From Nymphalis io (taxonomy: Eukaryota > Arthropoda > Insecta > Lepidoptera > Nymphalidae): 64,000 nucleotides of DNA. This document shows positions 1 to 13,500 of the stretch, in pieces. Below the pieces are notes generated by a model. The model saw only the letters and a list, made by a program, of their open reading frames with translations. It had not been told where the DNA came from and did no database searches. Position numbers and translations under genes: made by a program. Position 1 is the first letter of the stretch, and the number at the start of each line of letters is the position of its first letter. The stretch is taken from NCBI RefSeq assembly GCF_905147045.1, contig NC_065903.1, forward strand, positions 4,650,001 through 4,714,000, read 5' to 3'.

Positions 1-3000
1 AGGATCAAAGGGTGAGCCTGGTGTAGACGGCAGACCAGGTATCCCTGGTCCAGCCGGTCCACCAGGTCCACCAAGGTCATCTGATTACAGCAATTTCGAT
101 GTAAGTATAAATGACAATATCTATACAAATACTTTGAATATATAATTTTAAATTGTATTGTTGTATCTACAAATGTAGTAATAACGTGCTTACTTGTTTT
201 ATTGTTAAAGCTTTTAATCTATTTTCCATTACATTCATTTAAGTACAGACTTCTGCGCTTTATAAAGAATTAGATTTTTTTTTATTTCTTAATATATTAA
301 TAATATATATGTGTGTATATATATTTATAAATATATTTAGCATTTTCATCATAAAAGCTAATATAGCCTAGTGGGTAGAACAAGTTAATCTTAACTGATA
401 ATTAATTGGTGGTTCAAGCCCACTGAATTTCCATGTGCTTAATATGTGTTTATAAGTCATTTCGTGCTCGGCGCGAGGGAAAGTATCGTGAGGAAATGTG
501 CGCGTGTCGGATATAAATCTGCCATATGTACGCCAACTCGCAGTGGAGCAGCGTAGTGGCATAAGCTCCAAAAGTTCTATTCAAATGGAGAGGCTAGCCC
601 AGCTTTGGGACATTTACAGGCTACATTACTTACTCATATTTATCATTGTGTATTAATATTTTCATGCTACCTATATCTGCTTATGTAGTCAAATTGGAAG
701 CCTAGACAAATATATAAGGTAAGTTATTACATAAATGTGTAAAAACATTACTAAGTAATAAAGACTTCGCGAGAATAAATAAAAGAGATCCTTTCTCTTA
801 AAAGAGTAAATATAGATTGTTTAACAGTCAATTTCGTTTACATTAAACGTCATTTCAACGTTAACTGAAACGAATGTCTTTTGGAAACGAGGATTGTCTA
901 CTTCAGTAAACAAACCACTTGAACAAACTTTGAAAACGACTTTTCATTCTTGATAGATACACATCGAGGACGCGAAGATAAGAAAATTTATTTCAGCCTT
1001 CGTCGCTAAAAGTTTGAGTAAATTTGAAAATAATTTCTGTTTCGTCGAATAAATCGTTTCAATTTTAGATTGAAGATTCTTTGTGTAATGTTATCTTTGA
1101 TATGATATTACGTCATTCTAATTTTAATTAATTATAAAGCTTTTTACAGTTACATTAAATATACTAAAAATAATATTGTAAATTTTTATATTTTGAAATT
1201 GATGTCTATCTTGGGAAATGTTTAAGTATATACGTCAAATACATTAGACTATTTTATTACTTCAGCGAATTTCGCGTCTTTTCTTAGTATTGGTTACGAG
1301 TATAAAACTATTATTACTTTCGAACAATCTTTAGATGATTGAGTGATTGATATTGAGCTTAAAATAGTAATAACTAACTGAACGTATATTTTTCAGGAGT
1401 CGCTGTTTGGATCTCACGATAGTGCTATTGGCAGACCTGGTGCCCCAGGGCCAAAAGGAGATTCAGGTCAGCCAGGACCAATGGGTCTGCAGGGTGAACG
1501 AGGATTCCCTGGTCAGAAAGGAGAAAGAGGACAAATAGGACAAACGGGATCCAAAGGAGATCGTGTAAGTTGTCTTTAAAGAAAATAAGAAGTATAAATT
1601 TTATTTTACACTAAAAATAGAGGTTAAGTTATAGTAAATGTTAACGTAAAATAATAATTATATAATTTTTATGTAATTACAAAATAAATGCCGTAATATA
1701 TTTTTTTAGGGACATCCTGGATCCAAAGGTGACCGTGGATTGAAAGGTGATAGAGGTGGTCCCGGATTTGATGGACGCCCTGGTCTTCCAGGTGCCAATG
1801 GTAGAGGAGGAGAAAAGGGCGAGAAAGGTAAAAAAGCTCTAAAATTGGGAAATCTTATGAACTTCTTAAATTTTGCAATTTAAAACAGATGTTAATTTTA
1901 TGTAATACTAATAATTCAAAACAATTGTTATTTAATCTTCAGGGGAGCGTGGAACACCGGGACCACCTGGCCCACCAACATTGCCAACTGGACTAATTGC
2001 CTCAGAAGAATCAGGATTCCTTGCGTCTAGTACGTATATACATGGTATATTATATGAATCATAGTTATTTACCATTCTATTTCAGAAAAACAATAATCAA
2101 TAAAATAAAACGATATTCTATGCATGTTTAAAGCAGTGATATTAAGAATGGAATATTTAATGTCGTTAATAATTAATGGGTTGTCATGTGTAATTATATT
2201 TTTGAATATTTGCATTGAACTTAAATATCATTTTAGGTCAACGACAAATAGCTAGGGGTGACAAAGGTGAAAAGGTAAGTATTCTATATAAATTATAAAA
2301 TGATTATATTTATTTGTTTTAATTGATTTTTATCTCTCTATTTACAATTAGGGCGAGAAGGGAAGCCGAGGTAATGATGGCACTCCAGGATTTCCGGGCA
2401 AAGATGGCAAACCCGGTGAACGAGGTGATATTGGGCCATCAGGAATGCCCGGTATTTCAGGTCCACCTGGATCACCAGGACTTAAAGGCGAAAGAGGTGA
2501 AAGAGGGCCACCGGGTCCAGTTAGCATAACTTCAGCTACAGGTGCTGAGATCTTTACTCTCAAGGTAAATTGGAATTATATGCTGAATCAATTGGAAATT
2601 TTAAATAGCTTATTGTTGTAAGCATAAACATTCGTCTAATTTCGCTCTTAGCCTTGCTTTATATCCAAATAGCATCTTCGGTTTATGTTATTTTAGGGTG
2701 ACAAAGGTGATGCTGGCTTACGCGGTAGAAGAGGAAGACCTGGCCCACCCGGTCCAAAAGGTCCTCAAGGATTCCAAGGCGTACCCGGGCCACCAGGCAA
2801 AACTGGTGATAAAGGAGAAATTGGATTACCTGGATGGATGGTTAGTTTTTATTTGATTCTAATTATTGCATACAGTTTATTTTTTATTAATTCATATTTT
2901 TATATTTATGTTGCATGCTATTCAGAATACGAAGGTAAGTGAAAGTCGTAGAAATATAATAATAAATAAAGTAAAGTTTTCTATTTTATTAATATAAATA

Positions 3001-6000
3001 TTATTGTAGGGACGTCCAGGTACGTTGGGACCTCCTGGAGTGGCTGGACCTGTGGGACCTAAGGGAGAGAAAGGTGATCCAGGTGTTAACATTTTAGATG
3101 TTTCAATGGTTAGTAATTTTATAGCACACTTATTCTCTTTTTATTTTATTTTTATACTTTATTAGAAGGTTTCGAATACAAAGGCACAATTTAATTTAGA
3201 AATATCATATCTCATTTCTGAAGAGAAAAGGTTTTTTTAAGTATAACTTGAAAACTAAGATTAAATAAAATCGTTAAATTTTGTTTGTAAAAATTTATTT
3301 TTGCATTTAAATATTTTTGAAAGACCGCATAAGAAAAAATATTATGTTACACAGTTCAAAGGAGAAAAAGGCGATCGTGGAGCTGATGGTATACCAGGAT
3401 TAAAAGGAGCTCAGGGACCAGCTGGTCCGCCAGGTCTTCCAGCAACTAGATCTGAACCCATTCAGTACGTTCCTGGGCCCCCTGGACCACCGGGTCTTCC
3501 TGGATCACCCGGGATCCCTGGTATATCAATAGTAGGTCCGAAAGGTGAACCCGGTGTTAATTACATTGAAGAACCAGTTCATGGCAGTACGAAGTTTTAT
3601 GGTAGACCAGGTAAGCATAATGTCTTAAGTTGAAACTTCACATTTTCATTGTAAGTCTAATTATTGTTTCTCACCCACGCTGCTGCATTACAGTCCCGAA
3701 AAGTCCACTTGATGAATTAAAGGCTTTAAAAGAATTGAAAGATCTTAAAGATAGAAACAGAGATCGTACAAGTAAGTATTGATAAAGTTCAACACATTTG
3801 ATACAATTTCATTATTTAGCTCTTAAATTTTATGTAGTAAAGTTATTCAAGAAACATATAATAGTATATGATGAAGTAAAAAATAATTTTAACCATTGAT
3901 TTTAATTTCTAGCATACCCTGGAACCGAGTCGAGATCACATTATGAGGAACCTAACACAAACAAAAATGTTCCTGGTGCAGCTGTATTTTCAACGACAGA
4001 AGAAATGATGAGGGTATGTTTATTTTACCTATATAAAAAATATAAGTATTTATTTTTTTGGTTAGTATACAGAAATATTTAATGAATGTGTAATAATGAA
4101 ACAACTGTTAACTTTGTTCATTTACTAACTTAAAAACAAAACAGGTATATATATTAAGTGAAAAAGAATTTTATTTGAAATAAATTCCATTTTAAATTTT
4201 GATGATAGCAATTAAATCTTTAAATGCTTGAAAATGTAACTAAATAATCTCACCTTTGAGTCAACAACTCCATCTGTTTAGGAGAAGATCACACCAGTTT
4301 GCTTTATTCCGGGTTGATGTAAGAACGTAGGACAATAATTTTCTTTCTTCTCTGTCCACCGATTCGTGGACCTTCACTACCAAACTCAAGGTGAAGTATA
4401 AAAACTGATTGGACTTGTGAGTGAAGGTTAATTATGGGTTCGAACCTGGGCAATCCACTATAACCACTGATTTTTCATGTGCTTAATTTATGTTTAGAAT
4501 AATTTATTCATATGAACTTATATGAATTAAATATTTATTTAATTGCACTAGCTGGCGTCATCAAGTCCACTGGGTGCATTGGCTTATGTTATTGAAGAAC
4601 AAGCTCTTTTCGTAAAAGTGAATTCTGGCTGGCAGTATGTTTTGGTAAGTATGTCAGGAAGAAATATATGTATGTCATTATTTCTTATTAACCCGCGCAT
4701 AAGATGATAAGATTTAACTTATGTTCGAAGATTTAATTCAAATTTCCTTAAATTGTTAAATAGAATTTCACATTAAACTAAATTTTAAAAAATATCCAAA
4801 ACCCAAAACATAATAAGCCTTATAAAATATACTTAAAGTTGAAAGAATGTTTGAAAGCATCCTATATGATTCAGATTATATTGATTCATTGTATGAAAAC
4901 TCCCATATTTTACAGTAACTGACACCTTTTTGAAGAATCGTAAGTGTGATGTAGTGAACACGATTTTTGCAATTGTTTAGTCCTACTGTATCGTTCTTTT
5001 ATGTACAATTTAGAAATGAATTTGAATTGCAATTAGAAATTCCTTGTATAATTTTTGAATGATGATTTCGATTCCGTGTTTTTCTATATTTCTCTGTTTA
5101 TATAGCTTAACATATACGTAACATTTTTAGCTTGCATATCTTCAAAACAAAGTATAATAGCTTTAACATCTATTTTAATGAAAAAAATTATACCTGTGTT
5201 TTGGTGGAAGGTTGACCAAACCCAGGTCATTACTATAGGTACAAGGAATAAAGCGTCTTAGATCCTGTGGATAGCGATGCATTGAATGTGTAAGAAATGG
5301 TTAATACCTAGACAGTGCTAGTGTCTAAGGGCGAAGGTTAATCGTAAGAACTTCTTAAAATAAATATTGACTTGAATTTAACTTAATTCGACACGTAATA
5401 TTATAATGAGGAAATTTTCATTAAATTTATTACAATATTTTTATTAATAATAAAACAAATCGCGCGAAAAAAGGCATCTAGTTTAAGCTTTCGGAAGTTA
5501 ATTAGTATAATGGGGAAATAAGTATCTATTGAACCTAAGATACTCTTATTATATAATTAATTATTTGTATTAAAGTTGGGGTCGCTCGTAACACGATCTG
5601 CGCCTGTGACCACTACCGTGGCCCCTCAAACGCCACCGATGCTTGCAGCGAGCTTAGTCCACATACCGCAGATATCAAACTTGGTCGACAACTCGCCACC
5701 ATTAACACCCGTGGGACCTACTGTAAGTTGTCTCGAACTAAATAAATATAAATAAATTAAATATATAAATATTAATAATATTATAAATGCGACCCGAATT
5801 ATCAGATATTCTACCGCAAAACAGCAGTACCTAATATTTATGTGTTCCAATTTGAAGGGTGAGTGAGCCAATGTAATTACAGGCACAAGGGACATAACAT
5901 CTTAGTTCCCAAGGTTGGTGGCGCATTGGTGATGTAAGCGATGGTTAACATTTCTTATAATGCCAATGACAATGGGCGTTGGTGAACACTTACCATCAGG

Positions 6001-9000
6001 TGACTCATATGCTCGTCCGCCAAACTATTCAAAAAAAAAATTCAAAAGAAAAATAGGTTTGTATTTGGATATTGCAACTGAATCATACCAATTGTGCTAA
6101 ACAGATAAAAATTAATCTAGGGACATCTATTAAAATACATTAGGTAAGTCCTAGGAGAGTCCACTCTCTAAGTGGTTCTCTTCCACTTTTTTATTATAAT
6201 AAAATTCACTACGTTCAAATGCACACCAAAGCGGAGTAACAAAACTAGTATTTAATTAATTTATAGTTAAACATAATTTAGTATTTGTTCTGAGTATTAT
6301 CAATTCTATTTTCAAAATTTCTTTTTAACATTGAGATTATTTAAGTGCCATATTAAGAAACACATATAAAAACTCCCACACATTTATTCTCAGCTCCGCT
6401 TAGCCGCTTTAAATGAACCATTATCCGGCAATATGCATGGAGTGCGACGAGCTGATTATGCTTGCTACAGACAAGCGAGGCGAGCTGGTTTAAAAGGCAC
6501 CTTTAGAGCTTTCCTTACTAGCAGGTAAAGATTGTTTATTTCAAACGTTCAATAGCAACTACAACTTTTCAATTTCTTTTACGGAGACCTTAAGATCATA
6601 TCAGTATTTTCCAATCCAACTTTTCAATGATTAGAAAAGTAATTTTAGAGTTAACATGTTTATGTTATAATATGTCTTCTAATATCAAGTTTCGTTTCCA
6701 TAATTTTGTTTATTCACTTCTTAGTTCAATTGATTGTAAAAAAGAAATGTTGGCTAATTGGCATTTCTCTTATAGAATTCAAAATCTGGACTCCACAGTT
6801 CGATATTCGGACAGACATTTACCCGTTTTGAATATCCAAGGAGACATACTGTTTAAGTCTTTCTCGGACATTTTTGATGGTAACGGCGGTGTTATGGTTG
6901 GACCACCCAAGATATATAGCTTCAGTGGCAAAGATATTATGACGGATACAAATTGGTAAGAAATACCACTATTAAACACTAGTATTATTAATTTCATCAT
7001 CGCTGTAATATACATACATATAAGTTTGAATTTTTTGATTTAATGAATTAGCGCTAATTTTATATAATATAGAAATAAATCCGAAATGGCCCAGTGGTAT
7101 GAACACGTGAATCTTAACCGATGATCTTGGGTTCAAACCCGGGCAAGCACCACTGAATGTTCATGTGCCTAATTTGTGATAATAATTTATCTCGTGCTTG
7201 ACGGTGAAAGAAAACATCGTGAGGAGCCTGCATGTGTCAAATTTCACTGAAATTTTGCCACATGTGTATTCCACCAACCCGCATTGGAGCAGCGTGGTGG
7301 AATAAACTCCAAACCTTCTCCTCAAAAAGGGAGAGAAGGCCTTAACCCAGCAGTGGGACATTCATAGGCTGTTACTGTACTGTGCTGTATTGTATAGAAA
7401 TATAATATAGTCTGGAAGCAATGCTCACAATTTTTTTTTATTTCTATTTGAATTAAAAAATTTAAAGCAATAAATGTAACAGGTCTCAGAAGCTGATATG
7501 GCATGGGTCACACGCGAGCGGTGAACGCGCTCTAGATAACTTTTGCGAGGAATGGCAGAACGGTGATCCTACAAGCAGAGGAATGGCCGCCTCTCTATAT
7601 TCCCACAAGCTGCTATCACAGGAGAGGTAAAACATTCTTAAAAATATTAAACTAACTTTTGGGCATAAAGAAAATGTGATTTACATAATAAGCCGTAAGA
7701 AAATTATTTTTATTTAAAATTATCGGGCATGACATTCGTTTCAATTCCTGTTTCTATTTTTTTGTAAACAATTATCAGAAACCTTCAAAAAATGCCAAGA
7801 TACATAAATAAATAGATTTTTCCTTATCTGTATATATCTGTCAATATTTTTGGTGACGGTTTGAACGGTATATGAGTGATGCAGCGGCATATAGAGACGT
7901 GTTACAATGTGGAGTAATATATAAACCTTCAGTGTTGTACATATGATTGTCATTTTTATGGTGATCAGCAATACGCTTGATCTATTAATCATATACCAAT
8001 CTACTTTATTTATAATGTTTGAAGTACTTGACCATTATATGAAATTTTCTTTTTATGTCTACATTTTAATTCACAAATAAGATGAATAATCAATCGCTTC
8101 TATAAGAACAATGCAAGACCGTACTAAAAATATAACTTGCATTATCATCCAATCATCAAGAAGTAAATAAAAATATATAAAACAATTCCACCTTTCCGGA
8201 CATTGTAGACACAGACGAAGTTAACAAAAACGTAGAAAAATAGCGCAACTAAAAATTTATGATTTAAAAATATCATCTACAATAGTTAACTAAACTGGGA
8301 TTAAAAAAAAAACTTCGAACGAAGAAGTATGATATATTCTTTCCTATTTAGTCAAATTTATAATTGAAGTTTTGGCTTTGCAGAAATTGTTAGATACCGT
8401 AGTTAGAAGTGCCTAAGCAAGCGGCACTAATATTTCCAATAAAAATAAAAATATTATTCTGTAAGTGCCCCTAATGGGCTGAGGCCTATTGTTCTCTTGA
8501 GAAAAGAGTTTGGGTCTTATTCCACCTCGCGGCTCCGATACGGCTCAGTGTATACTCATGAGGCAGAATTTCATTCCACACATGTACGTTTTCTCTCAAT
8601 GTTTTTCTTCAACGCCGAGCACAATATAAATTATTAAATACACTAATTAAGCTCATGAGAACTCGGTGCTTAAACATCATTAAACATTTTTATTTTATTT
8701 AAATATATTATAATTCGGTATATTTAAATTTTAGTTCCAAATTTAAAATTGATAAAACAAACAACTACGTAATCATACATGTGCCACTTGTGCGATTAAA
8801 TACTACATTTCTTATTTTTAGTTTCCGACATATATATCCATTTTTTTTTCTCGTTAATATTAATAGCTTGCGGCCGTCATCAGTGAGTAACAAGACTCAA
8901 ATTTCCTCATATAACAGAACACTTTTGACAAAATTTGAGCTTAAAAACAAGAAATTTTCAGTGCCGGTGTTACGGCCTGATGGGCCAAAATTGTGGGGGC

Positions 9001-10576
9001 TAAAAAAATAAAAGAAAAGAGGAGCTACAAAACTTCCACGTCGTTATTTCTGGGTTACGCTAAAGGAATTCTTAGGATCAGCATAAAATTAAGACTCAAA
9101 TATGATTTCTTTAAATCGCCAAAAAATGTTTGCAGTATCAGTGACCCCAAGGTCAGCACTGTAAAGTTCCATAACATGTTAACTTTAAAAAAACCCGACT
9201 AATTGACTTGATATTTTTTTTAATAAATTTACATTTTTTCAAAAACAAACTATATTTTAAATCACAGTATAATTCCGTACATATAATGTGTATAAATTAA
9301 ATGTGTCTCTTTCCAATAAGTCACCTTCTCTATATACATCTTTTACTTTTATTACATAAGGTGTGAAATATTGTAGTTTCCAATTTTTTTAAAAATATTA
9401 TTTATTATTTTCATAGATACTCCTGTAACAATCACTTTGCGGTGCTCTGTATAGAAGCCACTTCACACATCAGCGTACGAAGAAGGAGAGACGCTTCTAG
9501 GTAAGTGTTCAATACATATCCTGGGACGTTATTCACACACGACCATCAGATCCCAAACTAAGCAGAGCTTGTACTTTGGAAACCAGATAACTGTAAATGT
9601 AAATACATACTTATATAGATAATTACACCCAGACTCAGGACAAACAGACATGCTCATGCACACAAACGTCTGATCTGGATGGGAATCGAACCCACAACCT
9701 TCGACGTAAAAGGCAAGTACCTACCAACCACGCCAACCGGCCCGTCAAATGTCGTCGAATAATATGAGTTGCATAACTTACTATACGGAGTCTACATAAC
9801 TTCGTATGAAAGGTAGTAACTTGTTTAACAAATAGACAAACAATATTAAGAAATATATTTTTTAACTAGAGCGAATTTCTAATTGTTCATTTTAATTGTA
9901 ACATAAACTTATTCTATTTAAAAATACGATAAAAACATATATTTTAAGTTTAATGACGCACTGATCATTATTATATTAGTTAGCACTTGCTGCCTCGTTG
10001 ATCTAGTTGCTAGATATAAAGCCGCAGATCCCGAGGTCCAGGGTTCAAATCCCAGATAGGGCCAGTAAAAAGTTATTGGGTTTTTCTGTCGAAAAATTCC
10101 TTGAGTCTTGAAGTTGAAAATGTGTACGAGCTCTTTTCGTGCATTGAAACCACGTAAATCCGTTAGTCCTGCACTTAATCTCCTCCCGGTTGGATTGCCG
10201 TCTCATCGGAATCTAGGAGTAGAGAGTGCACATATGTTTGCGCACACGTGCACTATAATATGTCCTGCGCAGTTGGCTAGTTTTCCTTGAGATTGACCGT
10301 CGTGATCAAAAACAGTCAGGAGGGATGTCCTCCTGACTATTTTTCATCGCATATCATCAGCGCATTTTAATTAATTATACGCTTAATTCTCATCATTTTT
10401 TATTGCTTATAAAAAAAACATAATATTATTTTCAAATTTCTTAGGTGGGATTATTTTTTATTTTATGCAGGTATAATAAAACGTCGCTGTTAGATGATGA
10501 AGATTACCTTTATAATGCTGAAGAATATCAACAACTGCTTAATGAGATATTTGCTCAACCTTTTAGAGAAAATTAG
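1..10576 (+). CDS. Mp: Collagen XV/XVIII (Multiplexin)-like, 3' part with endostatin domain
   Basis: Extracellular-matrix collagen of basement membranes; the 5' part lies before the window. Proposed exons: 1-100, 1397-1564, 1710-1827, 1943-2029, 2237-2274, 2352-2564, 2697-2840, 2926-2934, 3010-3108, 3355-3610, 3694-3771, 3913-4013, 4552-4644, 5576-5722, 6394-6524, 6776-6955, 7483-7626, 9417-9500, 10471-10576. All have GT/AG borders, phases match throughout, and they give about 764 residues before TAG. Up to 3610 the exons encode interrupted Gly-X-Y repeats. Exons 3913-4644 (ending ...SGWQYVL) match the collagen XV/XVIII trimerization domain. Exon 5576-5722 is a Pro/Thr-rich hinge. Exons 6394-9500 encode endostatin, with all four expected cysteines (DYACYRQ, DNFCEEW, RYSCNNHF, AVLCIEA). 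A basic run (VRRRRD) and an acidic, Tyr-rich tail follow. I see no N-terminal His cluster like the zinc site of vertebrate endostatin. The family assignment is firm; the 9-bp exon is the least certain part. Confidence 0.93.
358..636 (+). repeat. SINE-A copy, degraded (collagen intron)
   Basis: A diverged member of the commonest SINE here. It has a tRNA-like head (GTGGTTCAAGCCC, B-box-like), then the body landmarks 'catgtgctta', 'catttcgtgctcgg', 'gtggagcagcgt' and 'aagctccaaa', and ends near 'gggacatttacaggct'. It lies within the first intron shown of the collagen gene. Confidence 0.8.
4425..4520 (+). repeat. SINE-A head fragment
   Basis: Only the tRNA-like head and the start of the body survive: a B-box-like GGGTTCGAACC, then 'actgatttttcatgtgcttaat'-type body sequence. 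It lies in the intron before collagen exon 4552. The sequence just upstream (4240-4424) looks repeat-like but I do not recognise it. Confidence 0.5.
5215..5345 (+). repeat. SINE-B fragment, strongly degraded
   Basis: It shares the order of blocks seen in better SINE-B copies (a 'ggtacaaggaata' block, a 'gcgatgcattgaatgtgtaag' type block, then 'gtgctagtgtctaagggcg'), but similarity is weak. It lies in the large collagen intron 4645-5575. Confidence 0.35.
5803..6036 (+). repeat. SINE-B copy
   Basis: Landmarks of the family: 'cagatattctaccgcaaaac', 'gaagggtgagtgagcca', 'attacaggcacaagggac', 'ttggtggcgcattgg' and 'cacttaccatcagg', ending in an A-rich tail. It lacks the 5' 'gtctgggtaggtaccacc' block, so it is 5'-truncated. 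It lies in a collagen intron. Confidence 0.8.
7078..7372 (+). repeat. SINE-A copy, near full length
   Basis: A tRNA-like head with an A-box-like 'aaatggcccagtggt' and a B-box-like GGGTTCAAACCC, followed by the complete body and the terminal 'cagcagtgggacattcatag' segment. It lies 110 bp upstream of collagen exon 7483-7626, within the intron. Confidence 0.85.
7627..9416 (+). other. Long collagen intron, AT-rich
   Basis: This is the intron between the third and fourth endostatin exons. It contains a degraded antisense SINE-A (8463-8680). Two short open frames around 8781-9202 show no recognisable protein and have AT-rich codon composition, so I treat them as chance. Confidence 0.7.
8463..8680 (-). 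repeat. SINE-A copy, degraded
   Basis: Read on the minus strand, it carries the eroded SINE-A body: 'tgggctgaggcct' at the 3' end side, then 'cttattccacc', 'acacatgtacg', 'gccgagcac' and 'attaagctcatgag'. The tRNA head is lost. Confidence 0.6.
9517..9748 (-). repeat. SINE-C copy
   Basis: A second tRNA-headed SINE family in antisense orientation: on the minus strand there is a head with B-box-like GGTTCGATTCC, followed by a body containing 'gtttgtcctgagtctgggtg' and ending 'cccaggat'. Two close relatives lie at 32362-32620 and 61589-61840. It sits in the last collagen intron. Confidence 0.75.
9989..10345 (+). repeat. SINE-D copy (tRNA-derived head)
   Basis: The head resembles a tRNA: an A-box-like 'tgatctagttgct' and a B-box-like GGTTCAAATCC. 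The body follows ('ttagtcctgcacttaatctc', 'cactataatatgtcctgcg') and it ends near a small hairpin with 10-bp arms (agtcaggagg / cctcctgact). It lies about 130 bp upstream of the last collagen exon. I do not think it is a functional tRNA gene, because the cloverleaf is incomplete and the body continues. Confidence 0.6.
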
Positions 10577-13500
10577 TATGATTTATAATAATTTGTATTT
10601 AATAGAAAACCAACCAGTATCGCCCCCACACGAGACACAAATGTTATAAGTATAAATACGAACATTCCTTTTAATAAGGTTCGTTATGGTTTTACTTATA
10701 AAAAAATACATTTTTTTCTGTATTAATTAAACACTGATTTGCAATAGATACATATGTATATATCTATTTTAACGTATCAAATATTTCTTACTATGACAGA
10801 CAGTAGACAGTAACAGCCTATTATTGTCCCACTGCTGGGCTAAGGCCTCCTCTCCCTTTTGAGGAGAAGGTTTGGAGCTTATTCCACCACGCTGCTCCAA
10901 TGCGGGTTGGTAGAATACACATGTGGCAGGATTTCAATGAAATTAGACACATGCAGGTTTCCTCACGATGTTTTCTCTCAACGTCAAGCACGAGATGAAT
11001 TATAAACACAAATTAAGCACATGAATATTCAGTGGTGCATGTCCGGGTTTGAACCCACGATCATCGGTTAAGATTCACGCGTTCTAACCACTAGGCCATC
11101 TCGGCTTTTGATTACTATGAAATCATCTAAAAGATAAATAAATAACAAATCTTATTCATTAAATACTGGAAATTAATTATCATGCTAAATGAAGCATACA
11201 TACTTTAATTAAAAAAAAAAACAAATGTAAGCGAATGCTTAGTGTGGGGTTGCAATTAATATTACGGTGTGTAATACTCAATTTTATATGAGATTTATAA
11301 TATCAAATTAAGCTTGTGTTCATTAGAGATTCCTGTTTAATATAGCTGCTGACATTTTACTAGAAATCGCTTCATATTTATAAAGAATATTTGCGAGTGA
11401 CCTTGCAGAGACAAAACTGTGCTAAAGACTCGTTTATACATTGTTGATAGAAAAAATTGAATAATAAAATAAATGCTAAAATGAGTATCCTCATATAATA
11501 AATTATCAAAGCACACAAAAACAATTTGGATATATGATGTCAGCTGTTAGTACGTTTATTTATAACTTTAAAATTTGCTAAGAATTACATGAAACGAAAT
11601 TGTCATTTCGTAGTAAATATTTAAATCATTTTAATAAAAAACTCGATTAAATTGTTTTAATTTTCATTTTGTGCATTTCTTTAAATAAATACTTATCTAA
11701 GTTATATTTTCGTATCTACAAAAAAATGTTAATTAAATCCCTGTCGTATTATACAAATGTAAAAATTCATTACAAAGTATATAATAAAGTATATAACCGC
11801 AAAAAACTTAATATAATAATTATGATATAAACCAACTTATTAATATATATTATTAAAGCAGGAAAATAGTTTGTAATCATTTATTTATGTTATAATAATT
11901 AATAAATCGGCGAACAATTATAAGTCCTGTTTGTGTGAATGATAAGAAACATTTTTCTTTATAAGAATCAATGAATGTATTGAATATTTGTGATAATTTT
12001 AGCTTGTCCAAGTTTAATTTGAGTTTGTAAATATTAATTTAAATATTACAATCATATTAATAAAATCATACCATAATGTAAATGTTCATTGATTAAAATT
12101 ATTTATAGACTGACATCAGATATAATTAACATTGAAATCATTGACATTTGATATTTAAAAAAAAACCGTTACATTTTTTCAAAACATATAAATCTAACCA
12201 AGTATCATATATATTGATTAAAATATGATAATTAAGGTCGTGAAATATCTGCTTAGTTACAAAATAAATGCATTACTTATTAGGAATAAAAATATTAATT
12301 TATTTTCTGTCTTTGATAAAATAGCAGGAAATACACAACATGTTAACCATTAAACGAATAAGTTAGTGCTAGTCGTTTTAACCGTAGTACTATTTTTATA
12401 CGAACTAAGAAATAACGTACTCATAGATATAGTTTTTAATAAGCATTATGTTCCTTGATTAAATTAATAGAAAAAAGATGAGATATTTCCTGCTCGCTCT
12501 CTATTGGACCTTGAAAATTAATTTTAAAATCGTTAAAATGTTATTTCAATCATGACAACAAAAATACCTAAAAATTACAAATTTACTTTAAATTACCTAA
12601 GTCGTTTATCTTCGTTTGTATAAAAATAGTATAAATTAGATAATAAACCAATATTTGTTAAGTCAATGACATACCAACAAGCATTTATATACGTATATAG
12701 ATTTAAGCTTTTTCAACATCGAATAAATTGTGTATTATATTACAATCGACTGTATTTAAAAAACTAAGAGAAATAAAATGTTTTCACAACAAAATCTGGT
12801 ATTTTTATTTAATTTCCTGCACGATATAAATGTTATATCAATTGCTATATAATATATAAGGTACTTAACCATACCATTAAAATTAATCTCCTTCCTTTTT
12901 TATATAATCAGGCTTCGGAAGGACCAAAGAATTTTCGCGCAATTAATTATTTTTCGAGATTTTGAAAATGATCAAATTCTCATAAACAATTTCGAAAGGT
13001 AAAAATCGAATTTTATGCTGAAATTTGACACACATATTCGCTATGACAAGACTTCCTTCCATAAGAAATAACATAATTTTATTGAAACCTACGTATATAG
13101 CGTGAAATAATTAAAGCCCGATTGATATAATATTCAATATTAACTCTTTATCTTAAAAATTAAAAAAAAATACGAATGACCTGAATGAATGAATAAATAA
13201 ACTTATATTCAGTTTCACATGGGATGGTGTAACCCCTAAAAGATACATCCAAATCTATTCAGGCATTTTAATAGTTATGGTAGAATAAAGAAACAGAAAT
13301 ACTCGTACATGAAACCTTAAAATATTTAACGAAATTTTTGAGCAGTCGTGTAAAAAAACGGTTCGATAGTATTGTCTACTTGACATTTAAAAATTTTGAT
13401 TAAACATCATACATTTATCCTACTATCCGTTATTTTTAGCATACTAATCAGTAACAAGCCAATGGGTACTTTTGGATTACGTATCGTAGACAAATCTACT

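Noticed and set aside
2348..2563. Minus-strand frame rich in Pro-Gly across the collagen exon
   Set aside because: It is the antisense shadow of the Gly-X-Y exon 2352-2564, whose period-9 composition keeps other frames open.
9989..10060. Possible functional tRNA gene
   Set aside because: Promoter boxes are present but the sequence runs on into a SINE body, a complete cloverleaf cannot be drawn, and a relative occurs at 23640.
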